In this document: positions 23,463-28,923 of the stretch, in pieces
How the letters are laid out: every line of letters starts with the position of its first letter
How positions within the stretch are numbered: position 1 is the first letter of the stretch
Made by a program: the position numbers and the translations under genes
The notes under the pieces: generated by a model
Told to the model about the DNA's origin: nothing
The model's input: only the letters and a program-made list of their open reading frames with translations
The model's database searches: none
From: a virus
Length of the DNA: 28,923 nt
IMG/VR virus record: IMGVR_UViG_3300031772_000206
Location: 1-28,923 of that record
Strand: one strand, 5' to 3'

Positions 23463-23670
23463 CGCGGCCCTTCTTCGGAGCAGCATCCGTAAACCAGCGA
23501 CTCCACTGTTCGGGTTCAATCCTTTGGAGCATGTGCTGCACGACGAAGCCCTGGAGGACGTGAATGGCCGCCATCATCTCGTTGACATTTGCCCGCAAAC
23601 CCCAGCGCGTGATCGTCCGCATAACCGTCATCAGTGCGTCCATGACTTGACGTTCTTCGGGATCAAGCAT
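23455..23670 (-). CDS. Small helical protein of unknown function (71 aa)
   Basis: ATG at 23670 overlaps the stop of the preceding 31-aa gene (ATGCTTGA). The protein is mostly amphipathic helix with many Met: LDPEERQVMDALMTVMRTIT, then NVNEMMAAIHVLQGFVVQHM, and a C-terminal QRIEPEQWSRWFTDAAPKKG. It has no cysteine and no clear membrane segment, although the middle helix is fairly hydrophobic. It overlaps the next gene by 8 bases. No family recognised; a small structural or regulatory accessory protein is possible. Confidence 0.6.
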   Translation of the reverse strand: MLDPEERQVMDALMTVMRTITRWGLRANVNEMMAAIHVLQGFVVQHMLQRIEPEQWSRWFTDAAPKKGRDA

Positions 23671-23758
23671 TGCGGCCCCCGCGGCGCTTGGGTGGGCGGT
23701 AGACCGACAGGCCAGTGATGAGCGCGGCGATCAGGAGCAGAAAGAGCCAGGCTGGCAC
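23663..23758 (-). CDS. 31-residue single-span membrane peptide, GTG start
   Basis: A GTG at 23758 lies 3 bases after the stop of the zinc-finger gene and follows a GGGGAAG site about 8 bases away. The frame reads MPAWLFLLLIAALITGLSVY and then a basic tail (RPPKRRGGRNA) before a TGA at 23665. The first about 20 residues form one membrane span and the basic tail should stay in the cytoplasm. The stop overlaps the next ATG. The gap would otherwise be empty in an otherwise gapless run, which supports it. No family recognised. Confidence 0.6.
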   Translation of the reverse strand: MPAWLFLLLIAALITGLSVYRPPKRRGGRNA

Positions 23759-23761
23759 CGT

Positions 23762-24550
23762 TCACTTCCCCAGGTCCGCCGCATGTCCGGCGGGCGCTCG
23801 GCTCGTCACTGCCGACTGCCAGTGGTGCTTCACGTGCGGCTCCCAGCAGTCGTTGCAGATCAGGGTCGGACAGAGGTTGCACTGCATGGTCGCCGGCGCC
23901 TTCCGGCAGGCGGCGCACTTGATCGTCGGGTTCGTGCCGCGCAGTTTCGTGCAGGTCGCCGGCGGATCGGCTTTCGGCTTCTGCGGCATGGCTGTCTTCG
24001 GTTTGAGCCAGGTCGGCGGGTCGATCAGCAGTTCGTCCTCAAGGCCGTACTGGAACCTGCAGGCCTCAGCCGGGTGCTTGTCGGTGACGTCGAGCCCCTG
24101 CGCCACGGTCGTGAAGAATAGGCGAGTGGACTCCTTGCCGACGGAATAAACCGCTCGGCCATCTTTCGATGCTCGCACGCGCAACTTGCCGCCGTGCAGA
24201 TCGAGCTTCGCTTTGTCGCGAGGCTTTAGGCCCAGACGCTTCGCAACGCCCGCTGCGAGGTTCACCGCGATCTCGAGGTGCCCACAACTGCTTCGGCAGG
24301 AGATCGTGACATCGGTGGACTTCTGTGGCGGGGGCAGCGCGGGCTTGGCGCGCGGCGGTTTCTTGGCCAGCGGCTCGAGCGTGATGCGCGGAGGCGCAGT
24401 CTCGGGTTTGTGAAGAAGACCGCTCTCGGGCAGGCCAAGGCCATCGGCGAGCCTCCACTCCTCTGCGAGTGCTTCGGCATAGTCGAGAACGTCATCGAGC
24501 AGCTTGTGCGCAATGCGGCGCAGCATCTGGCTCTCAAGCGCCATGGTCAT
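23762..24550 (-). CDS. Protein with C-terminal B-box-like zinc finger (262 aa)
   Basis: ATG at 24550 is about 7 bases after a GGGAGGTG site; a second ATG at 24544 is possible. The first 60 residues are helical, starting TMALESQMLRRIAHKLLDDV. A Pro/Lys-rich linker follows, then a beta-rich part (ISCRSSCGHLEIAVNLAAGV, then KAKLDLHGGKLRVRASKDG) which may be AbrB-like or a novel fold. After a second Pro/Lys linker comes a zinc-binding stretch with ligands C212, C215, C224, C227, C232, C235, H239 and H242 or H243, spaced as in B-box fingers. These are best known from eukaryotic TRIM proteins but also occur in bacteria. Protein or DNA interaction is likely; the exact role is unknown. Confidence 0.7.
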   Translation of the reverse strand: MTMALESQMLRRIAHKLLDDVLDYAEALAEEWRLADGLGLPESGLLHKPETAPPRITLEPLAKKPPRAKPALPPPQKSTDVTISCRSSCGHLEIAVNLAAGVAKRLGLKPRDKAKLDLHGGKLRVRASKDGRAVYSVGKESTRLFFTTVAQGLDVTDKHPAEACRFQYGLEDELLIDPPTWLKPKTAMPQKPKADPPATCTKLRGTNPTIKCAACRKAPATMQCNLCPTLICNDCWEPHVKHHWQSAVTSRAPAGHAADLGK

Positions 24551-24896
24551 GGGGGGCACCTCCCGGGCGCTGCGCGAGGATGGACAGCGCCAGATCCCAG
24601 TCCTTGAACCTCCACAGGTAGGCTTCCTGGCCGCACACGAGCAGCGTGGCGTACCAGTGGAGCTGCTCTTCGGTGAACGCACGCTCGTCGTTCTTGAGCT
24701 CAGCGAAGATCGTCCGCCGCTGGCGTAGGTGGCACATCACGAGATCGAGGAAACCCGCAGGCGAGTGACGGCTGTCGTGCGTAAAATAGATCGGGTCCCA
24801 GCCCATTCGCTTCGCCGCGTTGACGAACTGCGCTTGGAAGTCAGCCTCGTCGGCGAAGAAGGGGAGGCGATCGAAGACCACGGCGTTGCGCCTCAT
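24534..24896 (-). CDS. VRR-NUC domain nuclease (120 aa)
   Basis: ATG at 24896 overlaps the previous stop (ATGA). The protein is the stand-alone VRR-NUC form common in phages: ADEADFQAQFVNAAKRMGW (helix with conserved E and Q), a GFLDLVM segment with D51, an IFAELKND segment with E66 and K68 of the PD-(D/E)xK core, and TEEQLHWYATL with Q78. It ends with EAYLWRFKDWD. These nucleases are thought to act on branched DNA, as Holliday-junction resolvases or flap nucleases in recombination and replication. The surrounding replication and recombination genes agree. Length is typical for phage members. Confidence 0.85.
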   Translation of the reverse strand: MRRNAVVFDRLPFFADEADFQAQFVNAAKRMGWDPIYFTHDSRHSPAGFLDLVMCHLRQRRTIFAELKNDERAFTEEQLHWYATLLVCGQEAYLWRFKDWDLALSILAQRPGGAPHDHGA

Positions 24897-25291
24897 ACCA
24901 TCACCCTCGGGAACAGCCGCCGCTCCACCGGCTCCCCCGGCAGCGTCACCGCGCGAATCTTCCGCGCCTTCGCGAAGAGTCGCGTCGCCTGACGCTCAGC
25001 GAGCTGGGCCGCGCGCTCCCTCTCGGCTGGCGTCGCTCGGCTCGCGAGTTTGTACCCGTGGCCCGCAGAGATCACTGGCTCCTCACCCTGCAGCAGAATC
25101 TCGAGCGCCTCACGCACACGACGCGCGGCGGTCGCCCGCTTCCAACAGAGACCTAGGCTGGCGAAGCTGTGATCGAGCACGCGCTCGGTGAGCTCGTCAC
25201 GAGTCAACGAGGTGGTGCAGGACCACAGGCCGGATAGTTCGGCCAGCAGGAACAGCGCGACCCAGGCGTTGTCATCAGACCGCTGGTGCAT
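24893..25291 (-). CDS. Putative winged-helix DNA-binding protein (132 aa)
   Basis: ATG at 25291 lies 7 bases after a very strong AAGGAGG site, so longer upstream starts are rejected. The first 45 residues are helical (AWVALFLLAELSGLWSCTTS, RDELTERVLDHSF). After a helix (RRVREALEILLQGEEPV) comes ISAGHGYKLA, an 'xxGxGYxLA' wing that closes many phage winged-helix domains. The last 45 residues are charged helix (PAERERAAQLAERQATRLFA). It may regulate or assist the initiator gene, which it overlaps by 17 bases. The fold is inferred from pattern; the specific role is not known. Confidence 0.55.
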   Translation of the reverse strand: MHQRSDDNAWVALFLLAELSGLWSCTTSLTRDELTERVLDHSFASLGLCWKRATAARRVREALEILLQGEEPVISAGHGYKLASRATPAERERAAQLAERQATRLFAKARKIRAVTLPGEPVERRLFPRVMV

Positions 25292-26153
25292 CGGGCGCCT
25301 CCTTCCTATCGGCTTCACGGGCTTTCCGCGGGTCCACGGGGTTGCGGGCTTTCTCCCGTTGCGCGCGTCGTTGCACGTCATCTTTGAGCCAAGGTAAGAA
25401 CCGCGGCCAGGGTGGCGGAGTTTTCTGCGCCATGTGGACCTCGACGTAGTCGCGCCAGCGACCGTGGGGTTTTTCCGCCTCGCCGAAGTCACGCTCGTCC
25501 TCCGGGTGCCAGGGGTAGGCGTTGGCCTCCGGCTCAGAGACCTCGGCCGGCGGGTCGCCATCGGGTGGGAGTTCGGGCTCCTCTGGATAGGGTATCGAAG
25601 GGGTATCCGCCGTCGTCGCCGCGTCGCCGTCTACGGCTACGGTCTCAGGTGCGGTAGCAGGTGCGGTAGCAGGTGCAGGTGCGGTACGGGGAATTCCTGG
25701 AGTCCGGGAAAGGGTATCGGAAGGGTACCGATACCCTTTCGATAGCCATTCAGAGGGGTATGACAGGCCAAGCTCATCAAGGAGACCCCGGGCGATTTGG
25801 AGGTGCCCGAGCGCTGCTAGATGGCGGTGCACGGCGACCAGGTGCTTCGAGTTCACCGCTGGCTTGAATGTCGGCTCGAACCGCAGGGCGTTCCGGATGA
25901 GGATGTAGCCGGTCTCGAGGCGGACGTAGTCCTGGGTCACAAGCTCATTCAAGTAGCGCTTGAGGTTTTCTTCTGTCACCCGCATCCGCGAGGAGGTCAG
26001 CGGCGGGTACCAGCGGAACAGACCCGTGGGTCCGCACTCCTGGGAGAACCGCAGGAAGAACCACAGCCGCTGGGCCTCGGGGGAAAGTGCCTGGAAGTCG
26101 GGGTCGTCGAGCAGCCGGCAGTAGGCGGAGCGGTAATCGTCAGAGCTTTGCAT
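25275..26153 (-). CDS. Putative replication initiator, with repeats inside the gene (292 aa)
   Basis: The ATG at 26153 overlaps the end of the HNH gene. Residues 1-110 look like a winged-helix DNA-binding part: YRSAYCRLLDDPDFQALSPE, LWFFLRFSQECGPTGLFRWY, then the recognition-like TSSRMRVTEENLKRYLNELV and DYVRLETGYILIRNALRF. This opening is seen in phage replisome organiser-like proteins. Residues about 140-230 are a flexible Ala/Pro/Thr/Glu linker coded by the repeat-rich DNA. The C-terminus (PPPWPRFLPWLKDDVQRRAQ) is basic and may bind a helicase or loader. Initiators of lambda-like phages often contain the origin inside the gene. No helicase or loader gene is in the window. Confidence 0.65.
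   Translation of the reverse strand: MQSSDDYRSAYCRLLDDPDFQALSPEAQRLWFFLRFSQECGPTGLFRWYPPLTSSRMRVTEENLKRYLNELVTQDYVRLETGYILIRNALRFEPTFKPAVNSKHLVAVHRHLAALGHLQIARGLLDELGLSYPSEWLSKGYRYPSDTLSRTPGIPRTAPAPATAPATAPETVAVDGDAATTADTPSIPYPEEPELPPDGDPPAEVSEPEANAYPWHPEDERDFGEAEKPHGRWRDYVEVHMAQKTPPPWPRFLPWLKDDVQRRAQREKARNPVDPRKAREADRKEAPDAPAV
25588..25762. repeat. Iteron-like repeat cluster, candidate replication origin
   Basis: The motif GGGTATC occurs at 25590, 25601 and 25712 on the plus strand, once on the minus strand (25736-25728), and in altered form at 25723 (GGGTACC) and 25756 (GGGTATG). AAAGGGTATCGG (25709-25720) and CCGATACCCTTT (25728-25739) form a perfect 12-bp hairpin around a 7-base loop. 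All lie within the initiator gene linker. No AT-rich unwinding region stands out nearby. Confidence 0.5.
25646..25687. repeat. 12-bp tandem repeat inside the initiator gene
   Basis: CAGGTGCGGTAG occurs twice in tandem (25646-25657, 25658-25669), followed by a half unit CAGGTG and a near copy CAGGTGCGGTAC (25676-25687). It encodes the Ala/Pro/Thr linker of the initiator-like protein. It lies between the two groups of GGGTATC copies, so it may be part of an origin, or may be only a coding repeat that expanded by slippage. Confidence 0.6.
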
Positions 26154-26532
26154 GGATCAACCTCGAGAGCGCCATGGCTTCATCTCCCCTGTTGCCAACC
26201 GCCTGGATCCTCGAGAACGCTTTGGCCAGCACCTCCAAGTCAAACGACCAAAAACCCGCTCGCCTCAGCGCCCGCAAGAGAGCGGCTTCGGATCTCGGTC
26301 GTTCGTCGTACTCGAGTTGGTGACAGCGCTCACAGAGCGTCACTAGCGACTCGTCCGACTGCTCCCAAGGTTCAATGTCCTTCTCGTACCAGCGATGGTG
26401 AACGGCGAGCGTCGAAATATCATCGCCACAAAGAGCGCAGGCCCAGCCGTCTCGTTCGAGAATCTCAAGCCGCCTCCTCTGCCATCTGGGATCGCGCAAC
26501 TTTTTTCCGTATGGTGTAGGACGCTCGATCAC
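26140..26532 (-). CDS. HNH endonuclease-like protein (130 aa)
   Basis: The start is a GTG at 26532, 6 bases after an AAGGGG site. The protein begins MIERPTPYGKKLRDPRWQRR and has the full HNH pattern: RDGWACALCGDD (first CxxC), AVHHRWYEKD (catalytic His pair region), and SLVTLCERCHQLEYDE (second CxxC with H). The C-terminal helices (ALLRALRRAGFWSFDLEVLA) are of unknown function. HNH proteins act as nicking or cutting nucleases, often in recombination, packaging or homing. Here it sits among replication genes, away from the terminase, so a recombination or defence role is more likely than packaging. Family details were not verified. Confidence 0.8.
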   Translation of the reverse strand: MIERPTPYGKKLRDPRWQRRRLEILERDGWACALCGDDISTLAVHHRWYEKDIEPWEQSDESLVTLCERCHQLEYDERPRSEAALLRALRRAGFWSFDLEVLAKAFSRIQAVGNRGDEAMALSRLIHAKL

Positions 26533-26535
26533 CTC

Positions 26536-26751
26536 TCACCCCTTCCTGTGCTTGTCGCTGTTCGGGCAGGTTGCGAAGTGACTCCGGTATCCCGCGCGCA
26601 CCTCGTACTCCGGCTGGGGACCATGGCCGACGTCCACCATGCGGCCGGTGGCCACCAGCACCTTCAGCGGCTCGGGATCACACGGCATTGGGCGGCCGGC
26701 CTTGGTGACGACCCAGATGATCGGCGCGCCGCACGAGGAGCAGGTGGTCAT
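26536..26751 (-). CDS. Small zinc-ribbon-like protein (71 aa)
   Basis: ATG at 26751 overlaps the preceding stop (ATGA). The protein opens with MTTCSSCGAPIIWVVTKAGR, has PCDPEP and a beta-rich middle (LKVLVATGRMVDVGHG), and ends SHFATCPNSDKHRK. The CxxC at residues 4-7 together with C24 and a late C/H pair suggest a zinc ribbon. Similar small phage proteins start 'CxxCGAPIxWxxTxxGKxMPxD' and have unknown function. It might bind nucleic acid or a protein partner. Length is usual for that group. Confidence 0.7.
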   Translation of the reverse strand: MTTCSSCGAPIIWVVTKAGRPMPCDPEPLKVLVATGRMVDVGHGPQPEYEVRAGYRSHFATCPNSDKHRKG

Positions 26752-26882
26752 GATGCGACCTCCACGAAGAGTGGCGCCGTCCCTTCGATCCTGCGGCGCG
26801 CCACCTTGACGTACTCCGCGTTCAGGTCAATGCCGATGAAATCCCGCCCGCCGATCTGGGAGAGTGACGTCAGTGCGTGCAT
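26748..26882 (-). pseudogene. C-terminal tail of a DNA methyltransferase (44 aa)
   Basis: An ATG at 26882 sits two bases after the SbcC-like gene's stop. The 44 residues read MHALTSLSQIGGRDFIGIDL and NAEYVKVARRRIEGTAPLFV, then end. 'GRDFIGIDLNxEYxxxARRRI' is the standard end of phage N4/N6 DNA methyltransferases, just behind the FxGSGTT SAM-binding motif. That motif and the DPPY catalytic motif are absent, and upstream sequence in this frame is only the shadow of the ATPase gene. It is most likely a remnant left by a deletion next to the ATPase gene, still translated in principle. A functional small protein is less likely. Confidence 0.55.
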
Positions 26883-26884
26883 TC

Positions 26885-28923
26885 TCAGGCTCTCACTTCG
26901 ACGTGGCCGTTTTCCACCCACAGAACGGCGTCCGCTTGAGACCAGAGTTCCTCCTGTTGGGCTATGAAGATGAGCTGCGAGGCGCCCGCCATTCCCCGCG
27001 CCTTCCGCAACATCTGCAGGTAACGGTTCGCATTGTCGGGGTCCAACGCTCCGGCGGTTTCGTCCCTCCATAGGGTGCTGTAGTGCCGGCCCGAATGCTT
27101 GCCGACGTAGATCGCCAGCGCGAGGCTGATAGCTTCGCTCGCGATCGTCTTCTCGCCGCCCGAGAGGCTGTCCACCGCCCCCTCGCGGCCGCGGTCGTGG
27201 TCGATTACCTGGACGTCGAAGACCTCCTTCTGGCTCTTGCCGTCTGCCTTTGGCGCCTGCGTCACGAACCGGAGCTCGAAGCGCGGCCCGAAGCACGAGG
27301 TGAGCAGCTCGTTGGTCAGGGCGGAAAGTTCGGGACCAGCCGCATCAATTTCCAAGGCCTGTATCCCGTCGCGGCCGAAGCCGCGCTCGAGCATTCCCCA
27401 CTCGCCGAGGTCGCCAGCGAGCTTCTCGGCGGCCGCGTGATTCAGCGCCACCCTCTGCCCAAGTTCCGCACGGCGCTTGGCTTCCGCTTCAGCCTGGGCG
27501 ATCGCTCGCACGAGCCCCTGAAGATCGGCCTGGAGCTCCTCCACCGTTGCCCGCAGCTCCTGTACCTGCCGAGCGACTAGGTCGATCTCGGCCTTGATCC
27601 CCGCCGCATCGGTGGCCACCATCCCCTCGAGGTCGAGGGCGAGGGCGGTGCGCTTGGTGGCCAGCGCCTCGATCTGCTCGCGGTACTCCTGCTCACGGGC
27701 TGTCAGGGCGATGAGCGTTTCCTCAAGTTGTTCTTGAAGTTCCGCCGCGCGCTTCACGGCAGCCTGAGCAACTGGCACGGCACCCGCCAAGGGGTCGAGC
27801 CGCTGCACCTCCGCCTCGGCCCCCTGGAGCGCCACCAGGCCGTCCTTGACCGCGACCTCGGCCCGGTCTACCGCGTGCTGGTACTCGGGCAGTGCGGCCT
27901 CGAGGACCTGGACGTCAGACAGTTCCCCCTCGAGGACCCCGATCGCCGCCTTGGCGCCGCGGGCATCGGCAAGGAGGGGGCAGGTTGCAGCCAGCGGCGA
28001 CGCAGTTACTCCAGACACGTTCCCATCCGGGCCGGTGTCCACTCGCTGCCAGTAATCTCGGACAGTACACGGCACTTCGCCGAGCAACCCGGCCTGGCGC
28101 TGGGCAGCCGCCAGGCGCGTCCGCACGCTCCCCGCCTTGCCGGTCTCCCGGGTCTTGGCGAGGAGGGTCTCGCGGGCCTCCCGAAGCCTTGTGTTCCATT
28201 CCCGCAGATCGTCCTGCGCCTGGGTGCGGTGTCCCCGGGCTGGCGGCAGGGCGGTAGCCGCCGCCTCATACTCCGGCAGTCGCTCAGCCTCGCGCTCCGC
28301 CTCGAGGATCCCGGCTTGGGTCCTGTCATGGGCGCGGATTTGCTCCAGTGGTAGTGCCATGAGTTTGCCATTTAAGCTGAGGCTCTGTTGATCGATCCCG
28401 GAGAGTTCGCGCTGTTTTCCAGCGCGTTGCTTCTCTGCCTCGACCGCCAGGGCGTGCTGCGTCTGCAGCTCGGCGTGGCGTTGGCGTGCGGCCTCGAGGT
28501 CCGCCGCGCTGGCCTTGATCTCCGCCTCGATGCCGGAGCGCTCGATGGTGAGATTTTCGGTATTGTCGATCTCCCCGTCTGGATGCGCATCATCCCAGAG
28601 CACTCCCGCTGCGGGCTCGTGCCTGGGCCTGGCCCCGAGACGCACCAACTCCTCCTCAGCCTCTGCCAGTTGACCGCGTAGGCGCTCGAGCTGCAACTCA
28701 CCGGTCTTGCCCCTGGCGCGCGCGGCCTCGGAGAGCCGCTGCAGGCCACCAGTGTCAAGAATTTCCGCTAGCAGGTCCTTGCGTTCCGCCTTCGAGAGGT
28801 CGAGGAAGCTGCCGCGCTTCGTCTGACAGGAGAGCGCCGCGGAGAGCATGAGGCGGGCGCTGCCGAAGCGGCGCTCCACCTCCGCGTTGTACTCGCGCAC
28901 CTTGCCGCTGGTGAGAGGCTGGC
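26885..28923 (-). CDS. SbcC/Rad50-like ATPase, N-terminal part outside window
   Basis: The frame is open to the right edge and continues before the GTG at 28900, so the start and Walker A lie outside. The visible 679 or so residues show the end of the N-terminal ATPase lobe (ERRFGSARLMLSAALSCQTK, SKAERKDLLAEILDTGG), two long coiled coils, and between them C278 and C307 (numbered from 28900) with a VPC...TCPLLADA arrangement like a modified zinc hook. The C-terminal lobe has the ABC signature SLSGGEK (about 578-584), Walker B LWRDETAGALD (D613, E614) and a later LIFIAQQEEL. It would work with an SbcD-like nuclease in DNA end processing, probably encoded just to the right. It was not confirmed. 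Confidence 0.85.
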   Translation of the reverse strand, partial: QPLTSGKVREYNAEVERRFGSARLMLSAALSCQTKRGSFLDLSKAERKDLLAEILDTGGLQRLSEAARARGKTGELQLERLRGQLAEAEEELVRLGARPRHEPAAGVLWDDAHPDGEIDNTENLTIERSGIEAEIKASAADLEAARQRHAELQTQHALAVEAEKQRAGKQRELSGIDQQSLSLNGKLMALPLEQIRAHDRTQAGILEAEREAERLPEYEAAATALPPARGHRTQAQDDLREWNTRLREARETLLAKTRETGKAGSVRTRLAAAQRQAGLLGEVPCTVRDYWQRVDTGPDGNVSGVTASPLAATCPLLADARGAKAAIGVLEGELSDVQVLEAALPEYQHAVDRAEVAVKDGLVALQGAEAEVQRLDPLAGAVPVAQAAVKRAAELQEQLEETLIALTAREQEYREQIEALATKRTALALDLEGMVATDAAGIKAEIDLVARQVQELRATVEELQADLQGLVRAIAQAEAEAKRRAELGQRVALNHAAAEKLAGDLGEWGMLERGFGRDGIQALEIDAAGPELSALTNELLTSCFGPRFELRFVTQAPKADGKSQKEVFDVQVIDHDRGREGAVDSLSGGEKTIASEAISLALAIYVGKHSGRHYSTLWRDETAGALDPDNANRYLQMLRKARGMAGASQLIFIAQQEELWSQADAVLWVENGHVEVRA

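Noticed and set aside
26883-27296. Upstream extension of the methyltransferase-tail frame
   Set aside because: It overlaps the C-terminal lobe of the SbcC-like ATPase completely and is Arg/Gly/Pro-rich shadow sequence; only the part after 26882 resembles a methyltransferase.
1-28923. tRNA genes, CRISPR arrays, insertion sequences, integrase or attachment sites
   Set aside because: Looked for by eye; no cloverleaf-like segment, regularly spaced repeat array, transposase or recombinase motif was seen.

Overview
The window is a 28.9 kb piece of a GC-rich tailed dsDNA phage (Caudoviricetes, siphovirus-like) or of a prophage. No integrase, repressor, host gene, tRNA or CRISPR array is visible, so lifestyle and host cannot be settled. 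High GC and strong AGGAGG-type ribosome sites suggest a GC-rich bacterial host. Every supported gene lies on the minus strand, so the genome reads from the right edge to the left edge. Genes are tightly packed, mostly with ATGA or TGATG stop/start overlaps.

Right part (28.9 to 20.2 kb, DNA metabolism and accessory genes): a partial SbcC/Rad50-like ATPase cut by the right edge, a 44-aa tail of a DNA methyltransferase, a small zinc protein and an HNH protein. Next comes a replication-initiator-like protein whose gene carries a cluster of GGGTATC repeats, a 12-bp tandem repeat and a perfect hairpin (candidate origin). A small winged-helix candidate, a VRR-NUC nuclease, a protein with a B-box-like zinc finger and several very small proteins (some membrane-spanning) follow. 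Then comes a glycosyltransferase-methyltransferase fusion and a set of unknown small genes, one of which resembles DUF1737.

The junction at about 20.1-20.18 kb holds the longest gap without a gene (84 bp), with a strong sigma70-type promoter candidate, a short direct repeat and a leader hairpin. It separates these genes from the virion operon.

Middle part (20.1 to 7 kb, packaging, head and tail): small and large terminase, a portal fused to a MuF-like domain, a small membrane protein, a fused prohead protease/scaffold, and the major capsid protein with an inserted domain. A terminator-like hairpin is followed by head-tail connectors, a tail terminator candidate, the major tail protein, a tail assembly chaperone candidate, a short tape measure (585 aa) and a distal tail protein candidate.

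Left part (7 to 0 kb, adsorption and lysis): a large tail hub with an inserted lectin-like domain, a holin-like membrane protein, an endolysin candidate with an L,D-transpeptidase-like motif (DUF5675 type), an exported Asp-box protein whose signal-peptide codons contain an intrinsic terminator, three small genes, and a partial beta-helix tailspike cut by the left edge. The tailspike and exported-protein genes are visibly less GC-rich than the head genes.

Functions are read from motifs, gene order and my memory of protein families; no database search was run.
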